From: a virus
Length of the DNA: 42,049 nt
Virus record (IMG/VR): IMGVR_UViG_3300048573_000410
Location: 1-42,049 of that record
Strand: one strand, 5' to 3'
Program-made: the position numbers and the translations under genes
In this document: piece after piece, positions 13,939 through 21,163 of the stretch
Position numbering within the stretch: position 1 is the first letter of the stretch
Layout of the letters: every line of letters begins with the position of its first letter
The notes under the pieces: model-generated
Told to the model about the DNA's origin: nothing
Databases searched by the model: none
What the model saw: the letters and a program-made list of their open reading frames with translations, nothing else

Positions 13939-15053
13939 GATGTGAATAGTTTTTCTCTATCTTGCTTTTTGGTCAAATAAACTTTGCCAAAAACGTACTC
14001 CATAAATGGAATACTGGCGCAATACAGCAATGAAAAAATCACTTCTTTTCCGATGCCAAAAGTGTCCCAAACGCCCGGGACAAATAGAAAAGCATTAAAG
14101 AGAAAAACACCCACTTCATAGTTCAAAAGTGGCTTTAATGTATAATCTCCAAAATCGTCTTTTGGGGTGTTCATCGTTAAAACGATGCCAAAACAGCCCA
14201 TCAAAAATGCACCGAGGAACGCCAATATTGAGGGGATGTCTTTGCCGCTTATTTGATGAAAATTTAAAAGTGATAGGCCCGTCTCGTAAGATTGGTAACA
14301 GATCATGCCGACGAAACAGACGAGCGCAAATAGCTCCTTTTCAAAAATATTCGTCCGTTGTCCGAGCGTCCGTAGCATCGTCCGAGCGTCCGTGAGTTCG
14401 GCGGTCAAAGCGTCCGTTGCGTCCGTGAGCGTCCGTATTTGCGTCCGAGCGTCCGTGAGCTTTTGAGCGATTGCGTCCGTGTCCGTCCGTAGCGTCCGAG
14501 CGTCCGAATGGGCGGACATGAGTTCTTTTTCTAACTCATTTCGACGGATTTGTAGGGTTTTCACTTCATTTTCGAGGGTTTCTACCTTTTCAAAGGCATC
14601 TCGAATCATGATGTTTTTTGCCACATTTTCGTTATACATCATCTGCATTTGCTTATCGTCCGAGTCCGTCCGTGAGCGTCCGTGAGCGTCTGAATGAGCG
14701 TCCGAGTTGTTGTCTGCGTCCGTCCGTGAGCGTCCGTTTGCGTCCGAGCGTCCGAAGTCGTCCGTCCGTGTCGGACGGTTAGCGTCCGAGCGTCCGTCCG
14801 TGTCCGTCTGAGCGTCCGTGAGCATCCGTCCGTGTCCGTTTGCTATCTGTTGAGCAACATCAGCCGCTTTGGGATAATTACGGGCGAAGTGAAGGCTAAT
14901 GGTTTCAATTGCATCAACGGTGAGGGTGTCCGTCCGTTGAACGGGACCAACTTTGTCACGATACTTTCTCGAAAAAGTATCCCATGTGACGCTTATTAAT
15001 TCAGCAACTTCAAAAGCTGTCATAAGGTTAAGTTTTTGAATTTCAGCTATCAT
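13935..15053 (-). CDS. HTH / coiled-coil / four-helix membrane protein
   Basis: A 372-residue multi-part protein. Residues 9-40 (LMTAFEVAELISVTWDTFSRKYRDKVGP) look like a helix-turn-helix of the excisionase/MerR type. Residues 78-135 are a Thr/Asp/Arg/Ser tract from a DNA-level repeat, then a coiled coil at about 145-240 containing a second tract (TDARTQIRTLTDATDAL). The C-terminal 130 residues hold about four membrane helices (LFALVCFVGMICYQ, IPSILAFLGAFLMGCFGIVL, VGVFLFNAFLFVPGVW, VIFSLLYCASIPFMEYVFG). This predicts a DNA-binding protein anchored in the inner membrane. It overlaps both neighbours by four bases. No named family is recognised. Confidence 0.7.
   Translation of the reverse strand: MIAEIQKLNLMTAFEVAELISVTWDTFSRKYRDKVGPVQRTDTLTVDAIETISLHFARNYPKAADVAQQIANGHGRMLTDAQTDTDGRSDANRPTRTDDFGRSDANGRSRTDADNNSDAHSDAHGRSRTDSDDKQMQMMYNENVAKNIMIRDAFEKVETLENEVKTLQIRRNELEKELMSAHSDARTLRTDTDAIAQKLTDARTQIRTLTDATDALTAELTDARTMLRTLGQRTNIFEKELFALVCFVGMICYQSYETGLSLLNFHQISGKDIPSILAFLGAFLMGCFGIVLTMNTPKDDFGDYTLKPLLNYEVGVFLFNAFLFVPGVWDTFGIGKEVIFSLLYCASIPFMEYVFGKVYLTKKQDREKLFTS
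14351..14510. repeat. GTCCG-rich repeat array, cluster A
   Basis: About fifteen copies of GTCCG within GCGTCCGT, GAGCGTCCG and related units of 9-12 bases. Because unit length is not a multiple of three, the same DNA is read in different frames (TDAR versus other products) along the gene. Confidence 0.75.
14656..14845. repeat. GTCCG-rich repeat array, cluster B
   Basis: About nineteen more copies of GTCCG in units like those of cluster A. The gene reads them as SDAHSDAHGRSRTD and similar, showing that frames switch between units while the DNA motif persists. One inverted copy (TCGGACGG) is included. Confidence 0.75.
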
Positions 15054-15232
15054 TTTCCTACGGGCTTTTTGTACTTGTCCGTAAACATAAGGCAGACGGC
15101 AAGGAAGATGAAAACCAAAACAAAGGGTGAGGTGGTGCCGCTTAATTGGAAATTGAAGCGTGGCACGGTATCACGGATTGTAAAAAATAAGAAAAATGTG
15201 CCCATGATGAGGCAGTAAATTAAAAATTTCAT
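15050..15232 (-). CDS. Small two-helix membrane protein
   Basis: Sixty residues with two hydrophobic segments (FLIYCLIMGTFFLFF at 3-17 and FVLVFIFLAVCLMF at 37-50), joined by a polar loop, and a basic tail YKKPVGK. It overlaps the larger membrane protein gene as ATGA, so the two may act together. An overlapping frame on the other strand has no context. Function unknown. Confidence 0.6.
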   Translation of the reverse strand: MKFLIYCLIMGTFFLFFTIRDTVPRFNFQLSGTTSPFVLVFIFLAVCLMFTDKYKKPVGK

Positions 15233-15264
15233 AATATTGCTGCGGATTATAGAAGTTAAGAAAT

Positions 15265-15507
15265 TTATTTCTTGATTTTCGGGCGTTGTGATGCTGTCGC
15301 AACGCCTTTTTTTATTGGATTTACTAAATCACTCAATTGTTCGCCAAGGTCATATATCTGAAGGCTGAGTTCATACTGATATTCAGGATGAATCTTTGAG
15401 ATTTCACGAAGTCGCTCTTTAAACGCTTTTTCTTTCCTCAATTTTTTCAAAAGATATTTGACACTCGCTTCACTCAAGCGATAAAAGTCGTCATTTGAAT
15501 TACTCAT
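15265..15507 (-). CDS. Small basic helical protein
   Basis: Eighty residues. Helical with alternating charges (ASVKYLLKKLRKEKAFKERLREISKIHPEY) and a basic tail ending RPKIKK. It could bind nucleic acid, but no fold is recognised. It sits in the early operon after the 227-residue gene with 46 bases between. Confidence 0.6.
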   Translation of the reverse strand: MSNSNDDFYRLSEASVKYLLKKLRKEKAFKERLREISKIHPEYQYELSLQIYDLGEQLSDLVNPIKKGVATASQRPKIKK

Positions 15508-15553
15508 TGATAGTATGTTTAAAACATAAATTTGTTCTGTATCCTACTTTTTG

Positions 15554-16237
15554 CTACATTTGCAGTGCTAAATCAAGGCATTTTAACTGTTTTTTGGTGT
15601 GGTGATAATAAGGTCGACAGGTCTCCATATCGAAGTAGGCAAATGATTTTGTTTCGTTGCCATAACCTGAATGAAGGGTTTTGCCGTCACCGTAAATCTG
15701 CCCGCTTTGTTGATATTTGAGCTTTGTGGTTTCCTTAAACCTTAACATTTGAGCGACAATACTAATAATGGCTTGACGTTCAGAAATTTCACCCGTGTGG
15801 ACGTTAACGCCCATTTGACTGTAAAAAGTGACTGAATCACCGCCAGTTATTGGTAGCCAAAGTTTAAAAATCCAATCTTTGGGCGGTTCTGGTTTCTGAA
15901 CTACTTGCCTTTCAGTTGGGTTTTGAAATACTGAGGGGTGCAAAAAACGGTTGCTTTCTCGGTCATATTTGAACAGTATTTCACCCTTTTTTGGATAATC
16001 CGCATCGGCTATGAATACTGTTTCGTAGCCATTGGCGGCAAGCTCTTCAAAAAAAAGATTTTGAAGATAGGTTATGCCTCGTTGAAGCTGAAATTGAGCG
16101 GGGTCATCCGAAAACCGTAATTTACCCGAATGTACGTGACGACGACCGTCAAAACTGTAGCGTGTGAAAGGGTTTTTATCCTTAAAACACACAAGTTTTG
16201 TTCGGCTGTCTCGCTTAAATTCAAATTGAAAACTCAT
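15554..16237 (-). CDS. Hypothetical protein in early operon
   Basis: A 227-residue soluble protein, not recognised. Visible pieces: a basic N-terminus (FKRDSRTKLVCFKDKNPFTRYSFDGRRHVHSGKLRF), a hydrophobic strand YETVFIADADYPKKGEILF that could carry acidic active-site residues, and a C-terminal half with ISERQAIISIVAQMLRFKETTKL. A dispersed repeat copy is read as HPSVF. Nothing allows a firm role; a nuclease-type or DNA-binding function is only a guess from the DxD in IADADYP. Confidence 0.6.
   Translation of the reverse strand: MSFQFEFKRDSRTKLVCFKDKNPFTRYSFDGRRHVHSGKLRFSDDPAQFQLQRGITYLQNLFFEELAANGYETVFIADADYPKKGEILFKYDRESNRFLHPSVFQNPTERQVVQKPEPPKDWIFKLWLPITGGDSVTFYSQMGVNVHTGEISERQAIISIVAQMLRFKETTKLKYQQSGQIYGDGKTLHSGYGNETKSFAYFDMETCRPYYHHTKKQLKCLDLALQM
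15931..15939 (+). repeat. Dispersed repeat ACTGAGGGG
   Basis: Exact nine-base copy opposite in strand to the 227-residue gene. Confidence 0.8.
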
Positions 16238-16405
16238 AAAAAGATTGTTGTTAGTGGTGAATGATTCGTGTTAATGATGCACAACAGTCCTTTTTTCCAA
16301 TCACGTCTTTCCTACTCGCATAGTAAAGAACATTAGTAAGTGCCACTTTCTCACGCATCCTATGCTTTGAACGTGGCTCTTTTTTTTGCCTTACGGGCAT
16401 AGAAA

Positions 16406-16447
16406 AAGGCGCAATAACCGACCGAGTGGGGTAGATTATTGCGCCTT
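16406..16447 (-). terminator. Terminator after the 96-residue gene
   Basis: Twelve-bp perfect stem AAGGCGCAATAA / TTATTGCGCCTT with an 18-base loop, followed on the minus strand by TTTTTC. Part of its right arm (GGGTAGATTATTGC, 16429-16442) recurs inverted at 17016-17029. The rest of 16238-16475 holds no gene that I can support. Confidence 0.8.
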
Positions 16448-16475
16448 GCTTTTGATAGTATGTTTGTCTTCCTGT

Positions 16476-16766
16476 CTAATTTACTAATTCGTAATCAGCG
16501 AAGGTATAGTCTTCGGTGATTACGGGTGTTTCTTCTTCAATCGGATCTTCATAGTAACGTATTTTTAAATCATCTTTTGATGCTCGTTGCATTTCAAGCC
16601 AAAGCATAAAATCATTGTTGATTTGATTTCGGTAAAACATTTTTCCGTACAAAACAATATATTCAACAGTTGATTCTTTTTGCCAATTGATAAATTCTGT
16701 CATCAAATGTTTTGATGCTTTCAAGAAAATTCCATGATTTTTAATAGTTTGCGCTGTATCGTTCAT
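16476..16766 (-). CDS. Hypothetical protein in early operon
   Basis: Ninety-six residues, not recognised. The N-terminal two thirds look helical and aromatic-rich (EFINWQKESTVEYIVLYGKMFYRNQINNDFMLWLEMQ); the C-terminal third is acidic (DPIEEETPVITEDYTFADYE), as in some DNA-mimic or inhibitor proteins, though this is only compositional. Its start overlaps the stop of the 56-residue gene (ATGA) and it is followed by a strong terminator. Confidence 0.6.
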   Translation of the reverse strand: MNDTAQTIKNHGIFLKASKHLMTEFINWQKESTVEYIVLYGKMFYRNQINNDFMLWLEMQRASKDDLKIRYYEDPIEEETPVITEDYTFADYELVN

Positions 16767-16933
16767 GATTTACCAGTTTCTAATGATTTACGAATTTTAT
16801 TGGATATTAAAATTTCTTTTTTTAATTCATCTTTGGAAAGTTCTTGAACGACATAATTTTGAACATTTTTAACCATTTGCTCAAATGAACCACAACCTTG
16901 ATTACTTACAATTTTAGGATTTAAATTCTTCAT
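16763..16933 (-). CDS. Small hypothetical protein (56 residues), ATGA-coupled
   Basis: An open frame of 56 residues (MKNLNPKIVSNQGCGSFEQM...). It is lysine-rich and helical, and its stop overlaps the next ATG by four bases, the operon's common junction. That junction and the lack of any other gene here support it. Function unknown. Confidence 0.65.
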   Translation of the reverse strand: MKNLNPKIVSNQGCGSFEQMVKNVQNYVVQELSKDELKKEILISNKIRKSLETGKS

Positions 16934-17015
16934 TGGATTATGATTTAAAATTAAGAAAAATATTTGAGATAATCAGCTTTTTTAAAATAAATTGTTAGTG
17001 TTTTCACACCGCTTT

Positions 17016-17029
17016 GCAATAATCTACCC
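17016..17029. repeat. Inverted copy of a 14-base element
   Basis: GCAATAATCTACCC here is the exact reverse complement of 16429-16442. The two copies bracket the 96- and 56-residue genes. Possibly a shared protein site; the 16429 copy is also part of a terminator stem. Confidence 0.5.
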
Positions 17030-17085
17030 GCCTTGTCAAAGAACTATTGTTTGTAAAATATTGATATTCAATTAGTTACGCATGT

Positions 17086-18858
17086 TTAAAAGTTCAATTG
17101 CCCATTGGCAGCCGCTTCTATCCACACTTGTATTTGATTGTCGTGAGCCTTTTTGTCACGGGACCTGGTTATTATTTTTTGGACTAAATCCTCACTGATT
17201 TTGGCTTTTTGGTTGCGCACCAATGCCGTCACTTTCAAGTAATATTCATCTGTTTTGCCTTCGCTGCGGTCTTTTTCGTACCGTCTTTGGCGTTTTTCGG
17301 TGGCAATGTCGATGCCATTGGCGAGCAAAAGCTCTTCTGCATCGGCGTGTCGTTTGATGACTCTTGAATCTCCAAGTTGGTTAATTACGCCCATGATGTA
17401 GGCTACAACCGTGACATCAGGCTTGAAACCCCTACCTAATTTTGCTTTTGTATAGCGAATGCAGTCGGTAATTGTCTCAAAACTCCACTTTTTAATTTTT
17501 CGATTAACTACTTGCCTATCGGCTCCTTGTCCGTCAATAAACCATGAGATGTAGTCGTATTGGTAGGGGCGGCTTTCGCCTATTTTGCCTACCACGTCAA
17601 TACTTTTTTCACCATTGGTAGTATTTATTTGGGCTGTAAGTGGTTGATTATCAACGCTTTGCGCTTCGCCGTCTTCGGTTTCTTCTTTGTACCATCGCTC
17701 GTGATAGGCTTTCAATGTTCCTGATTGCATCGACACGTCGAGGTACATCAACGGGGCATATATTTTGAAATGGGGGTGCTTTTGCATGTAGGCAGCCGCT
17801 CTTTTGATGATTTCGTGGATGCGAGCGTCCGTGTCCGCCCATGGTTCGCCCTCGATGTGCAGGGTTTTGTAATTCTGAATCATTAGGTAGAGCATGTCGT
17901 CGGGGTTGGTGCCCACCAAATTCAAAAGAATAGTGTGTTTGTTGAGCTGAACCCGCTGATTGTTGAAGTTTTGACGGGTGTAAATCTGCCCAACTAAGCT
18001 ATCCACGGCTCGTTTTGCCATTTTCAACACTTCGGGCGGCGGGGCTTCGGCAGCGGCGGCCCCGGCGGAAAATTTTCTACCTTCAACAAAAGTTTCCGAC
18101 GCAGTCGGTTTCCCGCCGATCGTCTCTCGTTCTCCCTTTTTTGTTTCCGACGCAGTCGGCTCATTCGAGTGTTGATGCCCTTCTGCATCAAGACTTATCA
18201 ACACGCCGTCTTCCCTTTGTCTTGTATAACTATTAATAGTGTATAAATAATCCGTAGAAATTCCACTTAATAGGTCTAAAGAGAAGCCAAAAACCCAATC
18301 CAAATTGACAAATAGCGTCACTTTTGTGCCTTCGTTAACTTTGTTAACTAAAAACCCGCAAAGTGCCAAACTCTCATAAATACCTGATTTTCCACGAAAG
18401 CTCGCAGAGTCACTTTTCATTGCAGATGCCAGACTTTCAGTCGTCGTTTCAAAGGCATACTCACGGAATTTTCCCTCCGTGTATCTTAAAACTTGCTCTT
18501 CATTGAGCATCCATTCTTTTTGTAATCGCTGGATAATGGTGTGGGCAATGTAACGGATGCAATTTTCGGCCATGCGCCCAAACGTGACGTTTTTGGTCAC
18601 GTCAAACATGTAGCGGTGCATTTTGCCCATTTGTTTTTTGGCTTCTTTGCGCTTGCCTGAGCGCATCAGCTCGCAGAACGTGGCGTTCATATCCATCAAA
18701 AGACGGTCTTTGACAAGCTCTTGCTCTGGGCTCAAGACTTCCTTTTCAACGGGCTTACGGCTCGCCTTAAAATCTTCGAGGTGTGCATCAATAAACTTAT
18801 TGACGGATTTTGAAGAGGGGAGCGGTGCTTCCTTTCTTTTTGTTTTGGATTTTGTCAT
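17086..18858 (-). CDS. Large early protein, putative replication protein
   Basis: Start chosen at the ATG at 18858 (MTKSKTKRKE, 590 residues); the frame extends upstream to 18951 but that part abuts the tRNA-like gene. It is the largest early gene. The N-terminus is basic. A helical region follows (MAENCIRYIAHTIIQRLQKEW), then a possible winged-helix-type segment (SGIYESLALCGFLVNKVNEGTKVTLFVNLDWVFGF). A low-complexity linker lies around 230-275, and a basic C-terminal half ends in helices. There is no Walker A, primase or polymerase motif. No other replication gene is present, so an initiator is plausible by elimination only. Confidence 0.5.
   Translation of the reverse strand: MTKSKTKRKEAPLPSSKSVNKFIDAHLEDFKASRKPVEKEVLSPEQELVKDRLLMDMNATFCELMRSGKRKEAKKQMGKMHRYMFDVTKNVTFGRMAENCIRYIAHTIIQRLQKEWMLNEEQVLRYTEGKFREYAFETTTESLASAMKSDSASFRGKSGIYESLALCGFLVNKVNEGTKVTLFVNLDWVFGFSLDLLSGISTDYLYTINSYTRQREDGVLISLDAEGHQHSNEPTASETKKGERETIGGKPTASETFVEGRKFSAGAAAAEAPPPEVLKMAKRAVDSLVGQIYTRQNFNNQRVQLNKHTILLNLVGTNPDDMLYLMIQNYKTLHIEGEPWADTDARIHEIIKRAAAYMQKHPHFKIYAPLMYLDVSMQSGTLKAYHERWYKEETEDGEAQSVDNQPLTAQINTTNGEKSIDVVGKIGESRPYQYDYISWFIDGQGADRQVVNRKIKKWSFETITDCIRYTKAKLGRGFKPDVTVVAYIMGVINQLGDSRVIKRHADAEELLLANGIDIATEKRQRRYEKDRSEGKTDEYYLKVTALVRNQKAKISEDLVQKIITRSRDKKAHDNQIQVWIEAAANGQLNF
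18092..18159. repeat. Two 17-base repeats with internal palindrome
   Basis: GTTTCCGACGCAGTCGG occurs at about 18092-18108 and 18143-18159, each containing the inverted repeat CCGAC-GCA-GTCGG. The centres are 51 bases apart. The flanking DNA is GC-rich. They encode PTASET twice in the low-complexity linker of the putative replication protein. Confidence 0.6.
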
Positions 18859-18957
18859 ACTTGATTCTCTTAAAAACCTCAAATAAAAATTGTGAGCGAC
18901 GGCAAGTTCCGTGGTTGACGTACTACCGCCGGTGCGCTCGTAAAATATCATCTCTCG

Positions 18958-19029
18958 TGGGTTGGGTAGGGTTCGAACCTACGACCTTCGGTATTTCATA
19001 CCGACGCTATACCACTTAGCTACCGCCCC
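18958..19029 (-). tRNA. tRNA-Phe-like gene (anticodon GAA)
   Basis: The minus strand folds into a cloverleaf: D arm GCT/AGC with loop AAGTGGTAT, anticodon stem TCGGT/ACCGA with loop ATGAAAT (anticodon GAA, Phe), variable AGGTC and T arm GTAGG/CCTAC with loop TTCGAAC. The acceptor stem GGGGCGG / CCAACCC has two adjacent mismatches (G4-A69 and C5-A68) and CCA is not encoded. It lies between early genes in the same direction. It may be a phage tRNA, a decaying tRNA or a tRNA mimic. Confidence 0.75.
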
Positions 19030-19045
19030 AAAAACACCCCCGAAT

Positions 19046-19055
19046 ACTGAGGGGG
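19046..19055 (+). repeat. Dispersed repeat ACTGAGGGGG in small hairpin
   Basis: Exact ten-base copy. CCCCC at 19037-19041 can pair with its GGGGG, giving a short hairpin just upstream of the tRNA-like gene. Confidence 0.8.
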
Positions 19056-19136
19056 CAAGACAAACCATAAACTCTAATAAATAAACCAACTACTAAAAAA
19101 ATTTGGCAACGTCATCAGCCCCCGCCACCATGGGGT

Positions 19137-19472
19137 TTACTCAAATAGCGCTATTTGAGTAATATCTTCGTAAAAACGGCGGGCTTTTTGGAGCTTAAAG
19201 CCGTTTTCAATTTGTCTTTCGATGTTGATGATAGCCGCTTTTAGGGCATCATGTCGCTCTTTGAAGGGCTTTCCGTGCGTGTTGACGGACACACTGCACA
19301 CAAATGGGTAATGAAACGGCTTGTAGTTGTATTCAAAACCGTAGTAGTATTTGCCTTCAAAAACCCCGACACTTATTTTCAAAAACTGAAAATCTTGGGC
19401 GTTTTGCATTTCAAACTCGATACGACTTTGAATGACTACACTTTCGTTATTTGTTGTAGCGTGTATGTTCAT
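19137..19472 (-). CDS. Hypothetical protein in early operon
   Basis: A 111-residue protein, not recognised. Beta-rich N-terminal half (ESVVIQSRIEFEMQNAQDFQFLKISVGVFEGKYYYGFEYNYKPFHYPF) and a helical C-terminal half (ERHDALKAAIINIERQIENGFKLQKARRFYEDIT). It resembles, in layout, the 109-residue gene that precedes it, so the two may be distant paralogs; this is weak. It lies 107 bases before the tRNA-like gene. Confidence 0.6.
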   Translation of the reverse strand: MNIHATTNNESVVIQSRIEFEMQNAQDFQFLKISVGVFEGKYYYGFEYNYKPFHYPFVCSVSVNTHGKPFKERHDALKAAIINIERQIENGFKLQKARRFYEDITQIALFE

Positions 19473-19499
19473 ATTAATCTACTTTTTTTTAACCAAAAG

Positions 19500-19508
19500 A
19501 CTGAGGGG
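19500..19508 (+). repeat. Dispersed repeat ACTGAGGGG
   Basis: Exact nine-base copy in the 64-base gap between two early genes, followed by CTTTTTGG. Confidence 0.8.
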
Positions 19509-19536
19509 CTTTTTGGATATTTATAATGATCAAAAA

Positions 19537-19866
19537 CTAAATTTCAGCATTAGTTAAGGGGTTTGCATAGACATACATGAATGGGCCCTTACTGGCGCAA
19601 TAGACATTATAATTTGCATAAATAGCCATGCAAAGCCGTCCATTGTCTTCCCATTTTTGGATATTGATTTTATCGCAGCGATTTTGCGGCGCATTCAGCC
19701 TCAAATCGTATTGCTCTACTTCAATTTTTTGAATGAGAGAACCCAAACCGTCATACTTCAAGTTTGGATAATCATCAATAAACTTCATAACAAAAGCGGC
19801 TATTGACAGACAAAGTGAATTGGCGGGTTTTACCCCTTTTTTATATACCAACCTGTATTGAGTCAT
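19537..19866 (-). CDS. Hypothetical protein in early operon
   Basis: A 109-residue protein, not recognised. The middle contains IQKIEVEQYDLRLNAPQNRCDKINIQKWEDNGRLCMAIYANYNVYCA, predicted as beta strands with three cysteines. No membrane helix. It is the first gene after the 0.53 kb non-coding segment and would be read from any promoter there. Confidence 0.6.
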   Translation of the reverse strand: MTQYRLVYKKGVKPANSLCLSIAAFVMKFIDDYPNLKYDGLGSLIQKIEVEQYDLRLNAPQNRCDKINIQKWEDNGRLCMAIYANYNVYCASKGPFMYVYANPLTNAEI

Positions 19867-20395
19867 AATTTTAAATCTTAAAATGTTCGCCCACTTTTAA
19901 GGGTGAGCGTCCATCATGAATGAATAAACACATAAACTGTTTGAACACGGGAAAATCCCGATTTAAAGCCAAATTGAAAAACAAGACGGAAACACAACTT
20001 CAGACTGAGGGATACTCAAAATGTCGTTGTGTGTTCCAGCTTGACCGATAACCAAAACACACGTGTAGGACACCACACGGTAATATCTTTCAAAAAAAAT
20101 GGTATCAAAATTTAGCCCTTCCCTTTGGTCGGGCTATGGTTGTGCCTTCAAAAATTGGTGACACATTAGATAAAATCATAGTACGTTTGTTTAATTATTT
20201 TGCCCGAAAACAATAAAAAGTGGGCGTAGATTCGCATAGTAAGTTATTTGCTAAGTTTTTTCTCTCGTTTGAATCCCCTCCAACAAATAGGATAGGAGGG
20301 GCTTCGTTTCATTGACACGACCGAGCCTCTGCCCATTTTTCAAAATCAACTTTAATAAATCTTACACGATTAATGGATTCGCAACTAATTGATTA
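19867..20395. other. Non-coding segment with several inverted repeats
   Basis: No open frame longer than about 26 codons is convincing here. The segment holds AGCCC/GGGCT (20114-20135), a 7-bp stem CCCCTCC/GGAGGGG (20275-20301), the palindrome ACACGTGT near 20060, a plus-strand TACGTTTG box near 20181-20188, one truncated repeat ACTGAGGG (20004-20011) and ATTGATTATCAA (20388-20399). It could hold an origin, an early promoter or a structured RNA. None of these is proven. Confidence 0.5.
20275..20301. terminator. GC-rich hairpin in non-coding segment
   Basis: CCCCTCC and GGAGGGG pair perfectly around a 13-base loop. T-runs on either side are poor (CTTCGTTT to the right, TTTTTTC further left), so a terminator or an RNA/DNA structural element are both possible. 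Confidence 0.45.
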
Positions 20396-20800
20396 TCAAG
20401 TAGTTACATGTTCTAAATTGAAATTTGGTAGGGCTTCTTTTACCTTGCCTAATAATTCATCAAGGGGTATCATGTTTTTGCCTGAAAAGTCTTGTCTGTT
20501 ACAAGCATCCTTTAAGATACTTGATGGGAATAATCCCATTTGACATGCTCTCAATACTCCAATCATTTTCACAATATCTCTTTCACAGATGTCACTCCAC
20601 AATACATAAATGTTTGATGCATAGATATTATATGTGTCGAGTAATAAGATTGTACCTATACCTCCCATCAGATTATCAGGATCTATTTGCGGACAGTGAT
20701 TAATAATTTCGAATAATGCATTAATTGCACCTGGGTTGCCACCAGACATTTTTATGACCACATCCTTAATGCTGTCATTACCTTTTATTATTGTACCCAT
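20396..20800 (-). CDS. Conserved phage-type hypothetical protein
   Basis: A 134-residue protein. The pattern MSGGNPGAINALFEII near residues 18-33, then GIGTILLLDTYNIYASNIYVLWSDICERDIVKMIGVLRACQMGLFP, resembles a hypothetical protein that I have seen in many phages and integrative elements, where G-NPGA and LxLD..xIYGSxIW are the fixed parts. I cannot name a function. It follows the 100-residue gene by ten bases, directly downstream of the switch region, so it is expressed early. Confidence 0.6.
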   Translation of the reverse strand: MGTIIKGNDSIKDVVIKMSGGNPGAINALFEIINHCPQIDPDNLMGGIGTILLLDTYNIYASNIYVLWSDICERDIVKMIGVLRACQMGLFPSSILKDACNRQDFSGKNMIPLDELLGKVKEALPNFNLEHVTT

Positions 20801-20810
20801 ATTATAAAAT

Positions 20811-21113
20811 TTAGATTTCCATTTTTGCGAATAAACTCTCTTCGCTCTCTCGCTCGATGAGGTTCATCTTTTTGCCCATCTTTTGGGTGAAATAATCTTC
20901 GAACTGATTAGCTCTTTTTCTACTCATTGTTGTTCTGTCACCTACCATTTTATTTTCATACCTTGACAATGCAGCTAACGACAAAGGAAATAATCTACAA
21001 ATCTCATTTCTAATAAATGTTGGCTCGCATGAATGATGCGCAGAGACAACCAATATCATTTCTGATAGATTGAACAATCTTTTCGTCAAGTCAAAATTTT
21101 GTGGTATAACCAT
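20811..21113 (-). CDS. First leftward early gene, hypothetical
   Basis: A 100-residue protein divergent from the repressor, the usual place for a cro-like or antirepressor gene. It does not show a standard HTH, though RNEICRLFPLSLAALSRYENKM near residues 35-56 is an HTH-like arrangement (LSLAALSRYE) that could contact DNA. The C-terminal third is charged. Its promoter is overlapped by the operator palindrome at 21144-21158, so repression by the lysogenic repressor is likely. Confidence 0.55.
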   Translation of the reverse strand: MVIPQNFDLTKRLFNLSEMILVVSAHHSCEPTFIRNEICRLFPLSLAALSRYENKMVGDRTTMSRKRANQFEDYFTQKMGKKMNLIERESEESLFAKMEI

Positions 21114-21143
21114 TTTTTATTTACGCAAAATTAATTTACATTT

Positions 21144-21158
21144 GTTAAATTATTTAAC
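21144..21158. promoter_or_regulatory. Operator palindrome O1 in the switch
   Basis: GTTAAATTATTTAAC is a perfect 15-base palindrome. It lies just downstream of the leftward -7 box (21164-21171), over the expected leftward transcription start. A related sequence abuts the repressor start codon at 21223-21238. Confidence 0.7.
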
Positions 21159-21163
21159 ATGCA

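Noticed and set aside
14351-14845. CRISPR-like array
   Set aside because: Repeat units are 9-12 bases, irregular and without constant spacers; they lie in a coding gene.
15265-15300. Insertion sequence or transposase
   Set aside because: No transposase-like gene or terminal inverted repeats were found anywhere in the window.
16286-16330. AGTCCTTT on the plus strand in the 16.3 kb gap
   Set aside because: The sequence 20 bases on is TACTCGCA and no rightward gene follows.
18810-19019. Plus-strand open frame ending in VGWVGFEPTTFG
   Set aside because: This is the antisense reading of the tRNA-like gene, a well-known artefact.
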